Positions 24,180-33,162 of a DNA stretch of 64,000 nt are shown piece after piece. Below the pieces are notes generated by a model, which had not been told where the DNA came from, ran no database searches, and saw only the letters and a program-made list of their open reading frames with translations. The translations under genes and the position numbers were made by a program. Positions within the stretch are counted from its first letter, which is position 1, and each line of letters begins with the position of its first letter. This DNA comes from Pseudomonadota bacterium (GTDB taxonomy: Bacteria > Desulfobacterota > Desulfovibrionia > Desulfovibrionales > Desulfovibrionaceae), in the NCBI GenBank assembly GCA_018816865.1, contig JAHIUW010000016.1, positions 124,001-188,000 on the forward strand. The letters run 5' to 3'.

Positions 24180-25193
24180 ATGCGCGAAGCACAGCTCTAC
24201 AAAACATTGACGGACCACCGGGTCCAGTGCCGCCTGTGCAGCCACTTCTGCATCGTGGCCGATGGTGCAGCCGGGACCTGCGGGGTACGCATCAACCGCG
24301 GGGGCAAGTTCTTCACCCTGGTGGACGACAAGGTGGCCGCCCTGGGCGTGGACCCCGTGGAAAAGAAGCCCCTGTTCCATTTTCTGCCCGCCACCAGCAC
24401 CCTGTCCTTCGCCACCATGGGCTGCAACCTGCGCTGCTCGTTCTGCCAGAACTTTTCCCTCTCCCAGCCGCCGCGCAATGGTCGCGAGCCCTCGGGCCGC
24501 AGCGCAACACCCGAGCAGTTGGTGCAGAGCGCCCTGGACCAGGGGTGCAAGTCCATCTCCTACACCTATTCCGAACCCACGATCTTCTTCGAGCTGATGG
24601 AACCCACCGCGACCCTGGCCATGGAAAAAGGCCTGAAGAACATCATGGTCTCCAACGGCTTCATGAGCCCCGACTGCCTGGACAGGCTGGGACCCATCAT
24701 CCACGCTGCCAACATCGACCTCAAAAGCTTTTCCGAGGACTTTTACAAGGACCAGTGCGGGGCGCGTCTGGCACCAGTGCTGGACAACCTGAAGCGCATC
24801 CGCGAGCTGGGCTGGTGGCTGGAGGTGACCACCCTGATCATCCCGGGCCTCAACGACTCCGAGCAGGAGCTGGCCGCCATCGCCGGATTCATCGCGGGTG
24901 AGATGGGGGTCGAAGTGCCGTGGCACGTCTCGCGCTTCCACCCGGATTTCGAGAAGCAGGACATCGGCCCCACCCCGGTGGCGACCCTGGAACGGGCCTG
25001 GGCCATCGGCGAGGCCGCCGGACTGCAGTATGTCTATACGGGCAACGTACCGGGACACGACGCCGAGTCCACGCGCTGCCCGGGCTGTGGGGCCGTGGTC
25101 GTCAGTCGGCGCGGGTTCGCGGTCACCGGCAGCAGGCTGAAGAACGGGGCTTGCGCGGGGTGCGGCATGACCATCGCCGGGGTTGGGCTGTAG
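24180..25193 (+). CDS. amrS: AmmeMemoRadiSam system radical SAM enzyme AmrS
   Basis: 337 aa, start ATG 24180 with GGGGAG upstream. It has an N-terminal Cys pair (CRLCSHFC) and CGVRINRGGKFFTLV, then the radical SAM motif CNLRCSFCQN and SISYTYSEPTIFFELM, NIDLKSFSEDFYKD and VTTLIIPGLNDSE. A C-terminal zinc-ribbon-like segment has two CxGCG pairs. This is the AmrS pattern. In most genomes amrS is near AMMECR1 and MEMO genes; neither is visible here. The product of the system is not established. Confidence 0.9.
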   Translation: MREAQLYKTLTDHRVQCRLCSHFCIVADGAAGTCGVRINRGGKFFTLVDDKVAALGVDPVEKKPLFHFLPATSTLSFATMGCNLRCSFCQNFSLSQPPRNGREPSGRSATPEQLVQSALDQGCKSISYTYSEPTIFFELMEPTATLAMEKGLKNIMVSNGFMSPDCLDRLGPIIHAANIDLKSFSEDFYKDQCGARLAPVLDNLKRIRELGWWLEVTTLIIPGLNDSEQELAAIAGFIAGEMGVEVPWHVSRFHPDFEKQDIGPTPVATLERAWAIGEAAGLQYVYTGNVPGHDAESTRCPGCGAVVVSRRGFAVTGSRLKNGACAGCGMTIAGVGL

Positions 25194-25377
25194 AGTTCCA
25201 ACCGCTCCAGGCAGTGGCTTTGCGCAAAGATTGACGCAGATGTCATCCCCAGGGATTGGCGCAGTAGATGTGCGCAGACAGTCCGCAGAGCCGGTTTGCC
25301 GTCGAACGCCCCCCTTCAGGAGGGAAGATGGTAGTGGACAAGCCCACAGGGTTGACGTAAGTAATTTTTCCTTCAAT

Positions 25378-25454
25378 CGGGGCGTGGCGCAGTCTGGTAG
25401 CGCGCCTGCTTTGGGAGCAGGATGCCGGGAGTTCAAATCTCTCTGCCCCGACCA
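25378..25454 (+). tRNA. tRNA-Pro (UGG)
   Basis: 77-nt cloverleaf. The acceptor arm CGGGGCG pairs with TGCCCCG (one G-T), the D arm contains AGTCTGGTAG, the anticodon stem CCTGC/GCAGG encloses loop TTTGGGA with anticodon TGG, and the T arm contains GTTCAAATC. The CCA end is encoded. Confidence 0.97.
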
Positions 25455-25462
25455 GAAAAATC

Positions 25463-25499
25463 AGGGACTTGTGGTGAATCACCGCAAGTCCCTTTTTTT
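25463..25499 (+). terminator. Terminator after tRNA-Pro
   Basis: AGGGACTTG...CAAGTCCCT stem with inner GGTGAATCACC, then seven Ts. It also lies between the tRNA and the convergent sodB gene. Confidence 0.9.
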
Positions 25500-25521
25500 A
25501 TTGTCCGTCTCAATTCACATG

Positions 25522-26112
25522 CTACAGATTCGCGTTGGCGAAATCCCAGTTCAGCAGGTGCGCCAGGAAGGCAGCCAAGAAGTCTGGCCGCCGGTTCTGG
25601 TAGTCCAGGTAATAGGCGTGTTCCCAGACGTCGCAGGTGAGCAGCGGTTTGATGCCCAACGCCAAGGGGATTTCCGCATTGGGTGTCTTCATAACTTCCA
25701 GCTGGCCGCTTTTTTCCACCAGCCAGACCCAGCCGCTGCCGAACTGCGTGACCCCGGCGGTCTTGAAGGCCTCGGCGAACTTGTCGTAGCCGCCAAAGTC
25801 GGCCTCGATGCGCTTGGCGATGGCCCCTTTGGGTTTGCCGCCCCCGCCGGGCTTCATGGAGTTCCAGAAAAACGTGTGGTTCCAGACCTGGGCCGCGTTG
25901 TTGAAAAGCCCAAATTGGGCGGCATCCCCAGCTGTCTTCATAACGATGTCCTCAAGCGACAACTCAGCCAGGTCCGTGCCCGCGATCATGTTGTTGACGT
26001 TGGTCACGTAGGCGTTGTGGTGCTTACCGTAGTGAAAATCCAACGTATTGGCGCTGATATGCGGGGCCAGGGCGTCCTTTGTATAGGGCAGTGGTGGCAG
26101 TGTGATGGGCAT
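25522..26112 (-). CDS. sodB: Superoxide dismutase (Fe type)
   Basis: 196 aa, no signal peptide, so cytoplasmic. Fe/Mn-SOD ligands are visible in LDFHYGKHHNAYV, AAQVWNHTFFWNSM and the signature DVWEHAYYLDYQNR. The residues AQFGLFNNAAQVWNHTFFW are those of the iron-type branch, though cambialistic use cannot be excluded. The start ATG follows GGATAGGAGG. It lies 82 bp downstream of the diguanylate cyclase gene on the same strand with no terminator seen between, so both may come from the Fur-type promoter at 27264-27292. Confidence 0.93.
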   Translation of the reverse strand: MPITLPPLPYTKDALAPHISANTLDFHYGKHHNAYVTNVNNMIAGTDLAELSLEDIVMKTAGDAAQFGLFNNAAQVWNHTFFWNSMKPGGGGKPKGAIAKRIEADFGGYDKFAEAFKTAGVTQFGSGWVWLVEKSGQLEVMKTPNAEIPLALGIKPLLTCDVWEHAYYLDYQNRRPDFLAAFLAHLLNWDFANANL

Positions 26113-26194
26113 GATGAGTTCCTCCTATCCATCGTATACCCTGTTTTCCGGCATGACTCCAGATTGTCCTCCAATTGCCAGACGCTGCCTGGAT

Positions 26195-27163
26195 TCAGCC
26201 ATTGCCGACCAGAACCCTCGGGCTAAAGCTGGTCACAGGTCGCTGCGCGTTCCTGTCCTCCCGGGTAAAGGCCGACTCCCTGGCCAGGACGACACGGTCC
26301 TTGCCGCCGTTCTTGGCGGCGTACACGGCCAGATCAACTCGCTTCTTCAAACCTTCAACCCCCATCGCCACATCGGAGGCAGCCTCGAACCGCCCCACCC
26401 CGATGGAAAGCGACGCCTCGCCGATGCGCACGTCATGGAAACGCTCGCGGATGCGCTCGGTCACGCGCAACACCGCATCCTGCTCCATGCAGGTAAAGAT
26501 CACGCCGAATTCATCCCCCCCATAGCGAAAGGGGTAGTCCACCCCGTCGCGGGTGAAGCGTTGCAGAATTCCCGCCAGCCGGACCAGCAGCGCATCCCCG
26601 GACTGGTGCCCATACACGTCGTTCACGGCCTTGAATTCGTCGCAATCCAGCAGCATCAGATAAATGCTCTCGCCCTTGCCCACCGCCTCCCCGGCAAGCT
26701 CCAGAAGACGCTCGTCGAAAAACCGCCGATTATAGATGCCTGTCAGCCCGTCGATGTACGACAGGCGCTCGAACCGCGCCATGCTCTCGGAGGTCTCACT
26801 CAACCGGCTTTGCAGCCAGTCCTCGCGGCTGGCAATGGCGTGCACCATCCAGAACAGATTGCGCTTGAGTTGCAGCAACTCATGTTCGTCCTCCTGCTCG
26901 TCAGGCAAGGGCCACGCAGCATTGTATTCGCCCTGCTTCACCTGCAGGCAAAAGCGGTTCATGGCCTTGATGTCGCGCATGAAGATCACGTTGGCCATCA
27001 GACCGGCTAATGGCTTGAGCAGCATAAACGAGGCGATCACGCTCACGGACAAGAACAGCTCGACAAGCTCCACGTGCCCCTTGTGCGTCAACACAAGGGC
27101 CGTGCCCAGCGGAACCGTGATCAGACAAAAGAGAATCAGGATTAATTTGGTATCGACTTTCAT
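26195..27163 (-). CDS. Membrane-anchored diguanylate cyclase (GGDEF)
   Basis: 322 aa. Two hydrophobic helices at about residues 6-27 and 33-57, then a linker, then a GGDEF domain. The active-site motif is intact (FRYGGDEFGV), with DGLTGIYNRRFFDERL and LLDCDEFKAVNDVYGH upstream as in active cyclases. The inhibitory RxxD site is not in place: the residues before the motif read DGVD. It would synthesise c-di-GMP at the membrane. Its upstream region carries a Fur-like box inside the promoter spacer. Confidence 0.92.
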   Translation of the reverse strand: MKVDTKLILILFCLITVPLGTALVLTHKGHVELVELFLSVSVIASFMLLKPLAGLMANVIFMRDIKAMNRFCLQVKQGEYNAAWPLPDEQEDEHELLQLKRNLFWMVHAIASREDWLQSRLSETSESMARFERLSYIDGLTGIYNRRFFDERLLELAGEAVGKGESIYLMLLDCDEFKAVNDVYGHQSGDALLVRLAGILQRFTRDGVDYPFRYGGDEFGVIFTCMEQDAVLRVTERIRERFHDVRIGEASLSIGVGRFEAASDVAMGVEGLKKRVDLAVYAAKNGGKDRVVLARESAFTREDRNAQRPVTSFSPRVLVGNG

Positions 27164-27263
27164 TGGGCAGGGATCTCCAAGAGTATGGTTCAGAAATCAG
27201 ACGGGCTCATGGTGGATCAACACCCCCCCTGAGAGGCCATGGCTGCCATGCCTTATTCGGCCT

Positions 27264-27292
27264 TCCCTATTGAAAATGAGAATCATAGTCAA
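27264..27292 (-). promoter_or_regulatory. Candidate promoter with Fur-like box, driving the diguanylate cyclase and sodB
   Basis: On the minus strand TTGACT (27287-27292), a 17-bp spacer and TAGGGA (27264-27269). The spacer ATGATTCTCATTTTCAA is a Fur-box-like sequence. Layout matches the divergent feoA promoter. Confidence 0.5.
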
Positions 27293-27374
27293 CCTGCATT
27301 CCTGATCACTGTTCACGCGGTATTTCAAATCAACAGCGAACCAGATGGCCGGAACGCAACCACAATATTTCAGG

Positions 27375-27405
27375 TTGACACTGAAATCGATACTCATTAT
27401 CAGTC
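27375..27405 (+). promoter_or_regulatory. Promoter of feoAB with overlapping Fur box
   Basis: TTGACA (27375-27380), 17-bp spacer, TATCAG (27398-27403). The spacer and -10 contain TGAAATCGATACTCATTATC, in which GATACTCATTATC is a good palindromic Fur-type core. Iron-dependent repression of feoAB is expected. The remaining 210 bp to feoA show no other clear feature. Confidence 0.7.
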
Positions 27406-27618
27406 GAACTCGGTGACGATACTCCCTGCATCCGACCCTTCACCACTCGCATTTTTTGTAGAATAGCGGCCCGTTTCTTCCGGCCCTGCCCCAGGCAGAA
27501 CCCGGATCATGATCCGCTTTTTTTAAAACACTTTGACTGATAATGAAACTCAACTTCACGCTCGCCGGTTGTCTTGGGCTCAAGCCCCGCGAGCAAAGAA
27601 CCAAGGAGGAGGACAACA

Positions 27619-27861
27619 ATGTCACATGAAATCGGGCTGCGCCAACTCAAGGTGGAAACCAACGCCACCATCGCCACCATCACCGCCCAGGGCGAACTGG
27701 GTCGCCGTATCCGCGATCTGGGGCTGGTGGCCGGAACACACATCCAGGTCATCGGCAAAGCGCCCCTGCGCGACCCTGTCGCCATTCGGCTGAGGGACTT
27801 CACCCTCACCCTGCGCAACAACGAAGCCGACCATATCACCGTCACCATCATGGAGGCCTAG
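27619..27861 (+). CDS. feoA: Ferrous iron transport protein FeoA
   Basis: 80 aa SH3-like cytoplasmic protein from ATG 27619, preceded by AAGGAGGAGG. Typical features: GLRQLKVETNATIATI, the GRRIRDLGLVAGTHIQVIGKAPLRDPVAIRLRDFTLTLR core. It is thought to modulate FeoB. It ends 3 bp before feoB. Confidence 0.93.
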   Translation: MSHEIGLRQLKVETNATIATITAQGELGRRIRDLGLVAGTHIQVIGKAPLRDPVAIRLRDFTLTLRNNEADHITVTIMEA

Positions 27862-27864
27862 CGC

Positions 27865-30051
27865 ATGTCCGACAAACTCACCATTGCCCTGGCGGGTAAC
27901 CCCAACTCCGGCAAGACGACCATGTTCAACGCCCTGACCGGTGCGCGGCAGCATGTGGGCAACTACCCCGGCGTCACCGTCACCAAGAAGGAAGGCAGCA
28001 TGAAGGCCTTAGGCCGCGATCTGCGCATCGTGGATCTACCCGGAACTTACTCCCTGAGCCCCTACACCGAGGAAGAACTGGCGGCACGAAATTTTCTGAT
28101 CAACGAGAAGCCGCACGCCGTAATCGACATCCTGGACGCCAACACCCTGGAGCGCAGCCTGTATCTGGCCGTGCAGTTTCTGGAGCTTGGCGCGCCCCTG
28201 GTCCTGGCCCTGAATATGATGGACGAGGTCAAACGCCGCAAGATGGACATCGACACCAAGCTGCTCTCTCGGCTGATGGGTGTGCCCGTGGTTGAGACCG
28301 TGGCCCGCACAGGCGCGGGCAAGGACGAAATGCTTGGGGCTGCCGTGGAGTTCGCGACCAACAACCGCGGCAAGGTCAAGCCGCTGTCCATTTCCTACGG
28401 TCCGGACGTGGACAGCGCCCTGAATGATATGGAACCGCTGATCTCGGCCGACCGTTTCCTTACGGACCGGGTCCCGGCCCGCTGGGTGGCCCTGAAATAC
28501 CTGGAAGGCGACGAAGAGGTCCTGGCGCTCGGACGCAAGACGGGTGCCCTGTCCAAGGAACTGGAGCTCATCGCCACACGCGTCAGCGACCACCTGCAAA
28601 AGACCTTTGGCTCCAGCCCGGAGTCGGTCATCGCTGACCAGCGCTACGGCTACATCGCCACCCTGATGCGCGAGGGCGTCATCACCAAGGACGTCACGGC
28701 GGACCGTATCCGCACCTCGGACCGCGTGGACAAGGTGCTGACCAACGCCTTTCTAGGGCCCATCATCATGCTCGCCGTGCTCTACGGCATGTTTCAGATG
28801 ACCTTTGCCGTGGGCGAGGTTCCCATGGGCTGGCTCGAAACCTTCTTTGGCTGGCTGGGCGGCGTGGCCGAGGCCGCCATCCCCGAAGGGCTGTTCCAGT
28901 CGCTGGTGGTCTCGGGCATGATCGACGGCGTGGGCGGTGTGATCGGCTTTCTGCCACTGATCCTGGTCATGTTCTTCACCCTCTCCTTTCTGGAAGACCT
29001 GGGCTACATGGCCCGCATGGCCTACATGCTGGACAAGGTCTTCAAGATCTTCGGGCTGCACGGCAGCTCGGTCATGCCGTTCATCATCTCGGGCGGCATC
29101 CCGGGCGGCTGCGCCGTGCCCGGCGTCATGGCCGCACGCACCTTGCGCAGCCCGCGCGAAAAGCTGGCCACCATCCTCACCGCGCCCTTCATGCCCTGCG
29201 GGGCCAAGGTGCCCGTCTTCATTCTGCTCATCGCGGCCTTCTTCCCCGAGAGCGGCGGCAACGCCCTGTTCCTGATCACCTTGGGAGCCTGGGCCGTGGC
29301 CCTGCTGGTGGCCAAGGGCCTGCGCATGACCTGCATCAAGGGCGACGCGACCCCCTTCCTGATGGAATTGCCGCCGTACCGCATCCCCACCCTGCGCGGC
29401 GTGCTGATCCATACCTGGGAGCGCGGCTGGCAGTATGTGAAAAAGGCCGGGACCGTGATCCTGGCCATCTCCATCCTGCTCTGGGCCGCCATGACCTTCC
29501 CCGGACTGCCGGAGCAGACCATCGACCAGTTCGAGGCCCAGCGTCAGGCAGTGCAGGCCGAGATGACCCTGGCCCAGCAGAGTGGTGCCTCCGAAGGCAC
29601 CCTGGTCGCCTTTGAGGACCGCCTGAGCGACGTGGACAATGGTGAGGCCGAAGAAGCCCTGAGAAACTCGCTGGCCGGACGTGTGGGCGTGGCCCTGGAA
29701 AGCGTAACCCGCTACGCGGGCTTTGACTGGCGCACCAACATCGCCCTGGTGGGCGGTTTCGCGGCCAAGGAAGTCATCGTCTCCACCCTGGGAACATCCT
29801 ATTCCCTGGGCGAGGTCGACCCCGAGGAGTCCGAAAGCCTGTCCAACAGGCTGGCCGCAGACCCGGGCTTCTCGTCCTGGAGCGCCATCGCGCTGATCAT
29901 CTTCACCCTGCTCTACGCGCCCTGCTTCGTGGCCGTGGTGGCCATGGCCAAGGAAAGCTCATGGAAATGGGCGGGCTTCTCCGTAGTCTTCAACACGCTC
30001 CTGGCCTACGGACTGGCCGTGGCGGCGTATCAGATCGGCACCGCACTGTAA
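27865..30051 (+). CDS. feoB: Ferrous iron transporter FeoB
   Basis: 728 aa inner-membrane Fe(II) transporter. The N-terminal G domain shows GNPNSGKTT (G1), NYPGVTVTKKEG (G2), DLPGTYSLSPYTEEE (G3) and NMMD (G4), then a helical spacer. From about residue 290 there are multiple transmembrane helices, with two Gly-rich gate regions around GGIPGGCAVPGVMAARTL and PFMPCGAKVPVFILL. The late YAPCFVAVVAMAKE segment is typical. No FeoC is visible downstream. Confidence 0.97.
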   Translation: MSDKLTIALAGNPNSGKTTMFNALTGARQHVGNYPGVTVTKKEGSMKALGRDLRIVDLPGTYSLSPYTEEELAARNFLINEKPHAVIDILDANTLERSLYLAVQFLELGAPLVLALNMMDEVKRRKMDIDTKLLSRLMGVPVVETVARTGAGKDEMLGAAVEFATNNRGKVKPLSISYGPDVDSALNDMEPLISADRFLTDRVPARWVALKYLEGDEEVLALGRKTGALSKELELIATRVSDHLQKTFGSSPESVIADQRYGYIATLMREGVITKDVTADRIRTSDRVDKVLTNAFLGPIIMLAVLYGMFQMTFAVGEVPMGWLETFFGWLGGVAEAAIPEGLFQSLVVSGMIDGVGGVIGFLPLILVMFFTLSFLEDLGYMARMAYMLDKVFKIFGLHGSSVMPFIISGGIPGGCAVPGVMAARTLRSPREKLATILTAPFMPCGAKVPVFILLIAAFFPESGGNALFLITLGAWAVALLVAKGLRMTCIKGDATPFLMELPPYRIPTLRGVLIHTWERGWQYVKKAGTVILAISILLWAAMTFPGLPEQTIDQFEAQRQAVQAEMTLAQQSGASEGTLVAFEDRLSDVDNGEAEEALRNSLAGRVGVALESVTRYAGFDWRTNIALVGGFAAKEVIVSTLGTSYSLGEVDPEESESLSNRLAADPGFSSWSAIALIIFTLLYAPCFVAVVAMAKESSWKWAGFSVVFNTLLAYGLAVAAYQIGTAL

Positions 30052-30087
30052 CGACCCCAAACCTCCCATCACCCTCCCCCTCAACCA

Positions 30088-30128
30088 GGACCCCGTGCAC
30101 CACTGTGGCGTACGGGGTCCCTGTTGTG
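30088..30128 (+). terminator. Probable terminator after feoB
   Basis: GGACCCCGT pairs with ACGGGGTCC around a 15-nt loop, followed by CTGTTGT. The T-tract is poor. The remaining spacer to 30364 shows no known riboswitch motif. Confidence 0.55.
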
Positions 30129-30364
30129 CACATCATGACAATCCAGTACCGGCTGATGCAGGCTGTTTTTACAATTTTGTCAGCGCAGATGAGGGGCGCA
30201 AGTTTGTAACAGCCTAAAAATACAACACTTTTCTCGGGGCTTTCCCTGGCGGGACAGTTGCTGTATTGATGCTTCAGTCTGCGTCGCTTGCAGCGAGTCG
30301 CGGTGGTCGGGGGAGTCCGCAAGGCCATCGTCCCCTCAAATTTCAACCCATGTGGAGTGGAGTG

Positions 30365-31363
30365 ATGATCAAGTCCCGTCTGGTTCGTTTCCTCTGTCTT
30401 GCCCTGGTGGCGACGGCCCTGCTGCTGCCCGGAACGGCCTTCGCCAAGAAGCTCAAGGTCGCCGGCATCTACACCCAGCCCATTCAACAGAAATGGGATG
30501 CCTGCCTGCACAAGGCCCTGGTAAAATACGCCGAGCAAGGCAAAATCGAGTACGTTTACTCCGAGAAAGTCTCCAACACCGACTACATCCGCGTGTTGCG
30601 CGAATACTCCGAAGCCGGCGTGAACCTCATCGTGGGCGAGGCCTTCGGCATCTCCCGCGACGTGCGCAAGGTGGCCGACGACTATCCCGAAGTGGCCTTC
30701 CTGATGGGCGACTCCTTCGGCCCCCACGGCAAGAACATGGCCGTGTTCGACAACTACATCCACGAACCCTGCTACCTGATGGGCATGATCGCGGGCAAGA
30801 TGACCAAGACCAACCGAATCGGCATGGTCGGCGGCTATCCCATTGGTGAGGTCAACCGCCTGTTCAACGCCTTCATGGCCGGCGCCAAATCCGTGAACCC
30901 GGCCGTGGAATTCAAGGTTTCCTTCATCGGCTCCTGGTATGATCCGCCGAAGGCCAAGGAATTCGCCTATGCCCAGGTCGAGTCCGGTGTGGACGTGCTC
31001 TACGCCGAACGCGCAGGCGTGGTCGACTCCGCCCGCGAGAAGGGCATCATCGCCTTCGGCAACGTCAATGACATGAACAAGGAAGAGAACGGCGCCAATG
31101 TGGTCGTGACCTCCGCCCTGTGGCACATGGACGCCGCCATCGGCCAAGCCATCGAGCGTGTCCAGGCTGGCACCTTCGCCGCCGAGGACTACAAGGAATG
31201 GACCATGATGGCCAAGGGCGGCGCGTCCCTGGCCCCGTTCTACGGCTTCGAGGACAAGATCCCCGCCGATCTGAAGGCCGAGGTCACCAAGACCGCCGCC
31301 GCCATCAAGGCCGGTTCCTTCACCGTGGAGATCAACGACAACGAGCCCAAGTCCACCTTCTAG
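30365..31363 (+). CDS. BMP-family (Bmp/PnrA-like) ABC transporter substrate-binding protein
   Basis: 332 aa from ATG 30365, with GTGGAGTGGAG upstream. The signal peptide ends LLLPGTAFA; there is no lipobox, so the protein is probably free in the periplasm. The BMP pattern is clear: VAGIYTQPIQQKWDACLHKAL, REYSEAGVNLIVGEAFGISRDVRKVADDYPEVAFLMGD, and RIGMVGGYPIGEVNRLFNAFMAGA. BMP proteins bind nucleosides, and the downstream ATPase and permeases form the rest of the importer. Confidence 0.9.
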   Translation: MIKSRLVRFLCLALVATALLLPGTAFAKKLKVAGIYTQPIQQKWDACLHKALVKYAEQGKIEYVYSEKVSNTDYIRVLREYSEAGVNLIVGEAFGISRDVRKVADDYPEVAFLMGDSFGPHGKNMAVFDNYIHEPCYLMGMIAGKMTKTNRIGMVGGYPIGEVNRLFNAFMAGAKSVNPAVEFKVSFIGSWYDPPKAKEFAYAQVESGVDVLYAERAGVVDSAREKGIIAFGNVNDMNKEENGANVVVTSALWHMDAAIGQAIERVQAGTFAAEDYKEWTMMAKGGASLAPFYGFEDKIPADLKAEVTKTAAAIKAGSFTVEINDNEPKSTF

Positions 31364-31374
31364 GCACCGAATCC

Positions 31375-31406
31375 AAGGGCCGCCTCTTTGCGGGGCGGCC
31401 CTTTTT
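31375..31406 (+). terminator. Terminator after the binding-protein gene
   Basis: AAGGGCCGCC pairs with GGCGGCCCTT, followed by a T-run. Partial termination here would give more binding protein than transporter. Confidence 0.85.
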
Positions 31407-31439
31407 GCGTATCCAACAGTTACTACTTCTCATTTTTTC

Positions 31440-31562
31440 TGGTCGTTCAAAAATAGTCAGATGCAAGGCATGAGAATCATTCAAACTCGAAGCGTATTAA
31501 CACATACGTGAGAGCTTGAATGATTCGTGATAACGAAGCAGATGGCTGATTTTCAACGACCA
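31440..31562 (+). repeat. Interspersed palindromic repeat, copy G (short form)
   Basis: Clearest short copy. Outer arms TGGTCGTTCAAAAATAG and CTGATTTTCAACGACCA pair over almost their whole length. Inner arms GAATCATTCAAACTC and GAGAGCTTGAATGATTC pair. The loop is a GCGTAT/ATACGT mini-hairpin. It sits inside the nucleoside-importer gene set and ends 14 bp before the ATPase start. Confidence 0.85.
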
Positions 31563-31575
31563 GCTCAGGAGACTA

Positions 31576-33162
31576 ATGTACACCCCAAAACCCGCCCTGA
31601 AACTGAGCAACATCACCAAGCGCTTCGGTTCGTTGGTGGCCAACGACGCCATCTCCCTGGAGCTGGCCCACGGCGAGATGTTGGCCCTCTTGGGCGAGAA
31701 CGGCGCGGGCAAGACCACGCTGATGAACATCCTGTTCGGGCATTACGTGCCCGACGAGGGCCGGGTGCAGATCCACGGCAAGACGATCCCCCAGGGCTCC
31801 CCGCGCGAGGCCCTGCACGCCGGAGTGGGCATGGTGCACCAGCACTTCACCCTGGGCGAAAATATGACCGTACTCGAAAACATCATCCTGGGCACCGAAC
31901 CCACCTTGAGCCTGTCCCTGGACACGGCCACGGCCAGAGGGCGACTGACCACGCTGATGGAGCAGTTCGGGCTCGCCGTCACCCCCGACGCCCTGGTACG
32001 CGACCTGTCGGTGGGCCAGCGCCAACGCGTGGAAATCTTGAAGGCCCTGTACCGCGACACCAACATCCTCATCCTGGACGAACCCACCGCCGTGCTCACC
32101 CCCCAGGAAAGCGACCACCTGTTCGAAACCCTGCGCCTGTTGGTGGACAAGGGCCTGTCCGTGATCTTCATCACCCACAAGCTGCGCGAAGTCATGACCG
32201 CCAGCGACCGCTGCGTGGTCCTGCGCCACGGCAAGGTGGTCCTGGCCACCAGGACCGACGAGACCGACATCGAGACCCTGGCCCGAGCCATGGTGGGCGG
32301 TGAGGTGCCGAGGGCCGAGCGCGTCCCCGGGAAGACGGGCGAGGAACTGCTGCGTCTCAAGGGCATCACGGTGGACGGCCCTCAGGGCCGGGCGCTGTTG
32401 GACGGGCTGGACCTGTCCCTGCGCGCCGGGGAGATCCTGGGCATCGCCGGCGTGTCCGGCAACGGTCAGGCCCAGCTGGCCGATCTGGTCTGCGGGCTGT
32501 TGACTCCCGCTGCCGGAACCATGGCCGTGGGCGGGCAACCCGTCCCCCGGCCCACCCCCGCGGGGATGGTGGCGCTCGGCGTGGGCCGCGTCCCCGAGGA
32601 CCGCACCGGAACCGGGCTCATCGGCGACATGACCGTGCAGGAGAACCTGGCCAGCGAGGTTTACCGCGACAATGAATTTTCACGCTTCGGCCTGCTGAAT
32701 TTCGCCAACCTACGCCGCCGGGCCAAGGCACTCATCGAACGCTTCGACGTGCGCTGCCCAGGTCCTGGCGCGACCACGCGCAAGCTCTCGGGCGGCAACA
32801 TGCAAAAGCTCATCCTGGCCCGGGTGCTCTCGGGCCAGCCCTCGGTCATCCTGGTCAACCAGCCCACCTGGGGCCTGGACGTGGGTGCTGCGGCCTTCGT
32901 ACACCGTCGGCTGATGGAAGCCGCCGAACGTGGCGCCGGGGTGCTGCTGATCTCCGAGGACCTGGACGAGCTGTTCCAGGTCACCGACCGCATTCAGGTC
33001 ATGTACCGCGGACGCCTCTCGGCCCCGGTACGACCCTGCGACGTGGACGCCGCCCAACTTGGCCTGGCCATGAGCGGGCAGACGATGAACCTCGCCCAGG
33101 CCACGCCCCCTGCCCAGATCCCATATCCAGCAACCTGTACCCACCGGGAGACACGGTCGTGA
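31576..33162 (+). CDS. Nucleoside-type ABC transporter ATP-binding protein (two ABC domains)
   Basis: 528 aa. Domain 1 has Walker A GENGAGKTT, a Q-loop at GMVHQHFTLGENM, signature LSVGQRQRVEIL and Walker B ILILDEPTAVLTPQE. Domain 2, from about residue 255, has a degenerate Walker A GVSGNGQAQLAD, signature LSGGNMQK and Walker B-like VILVNQPTWGLDVGA, in which the usual glutamate is Gln. This asymmetry is normal for the sugar/nucleoside importers of the BMP type. The start ATG follows AGGAG. The stop overlaps the first permease gene by 4 nt. Confidence 0.92.
   Translation: MYTPKPALKLSNITKRFGSLVANDAISLELAHGEMLALLGENGAGKTTLMNILFGHYVPDEGRVQIHGKTIPQGSPREALHAGVGMVHQHFTLGENMTVLENIILGTEPTLSLSLDTATARGRLTTLMEQFGLAVTPDALVRDLSVGQRQRVEILKALYRDTNILILDEPTAVLTPQESDHLFETLRLLVDKGLSVIFITHKLREVMTASDRCVVLRHGKVVLATRTDETDIETLARAMVGGEVPRAERVPGKTGEELLRLKGITVDGPQGRALLDGLDLSLRAGEILGIAGVSGNGQAQLADLVCGLLTPAAGTMAVGGQPVPRPTPAGMVALGVGRVPEDRTGTGLIGDMTVQENLASEVYRDNEFSRFGLLNFANLRRRAKALIERFDVRCPGPGATTRKLSGGNMQKLILARVLSGQPSVILVNQPTWGLDVGAAAFVHRRLMEAAERGAGVLLISEDLDELFQVTDRIQVMYRGRLSAPVRPCDVDAAQLGLAMSGQTMNLAQATPPAQIPYPATCTHRETRS

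Noticed and set aside
24132-25436. A 434-codon minus-strand frame opposite amrS
   Set aside because: amrS has intact radical SAM motifs on the plus strand; the opposite frame shows none.
30129-30364. Purine riboswitch ahead of the nucleoside-binding protein gene
   Set aside because: No paired TATA flanks or conserved loop sequences of the purine aptamer are seen.
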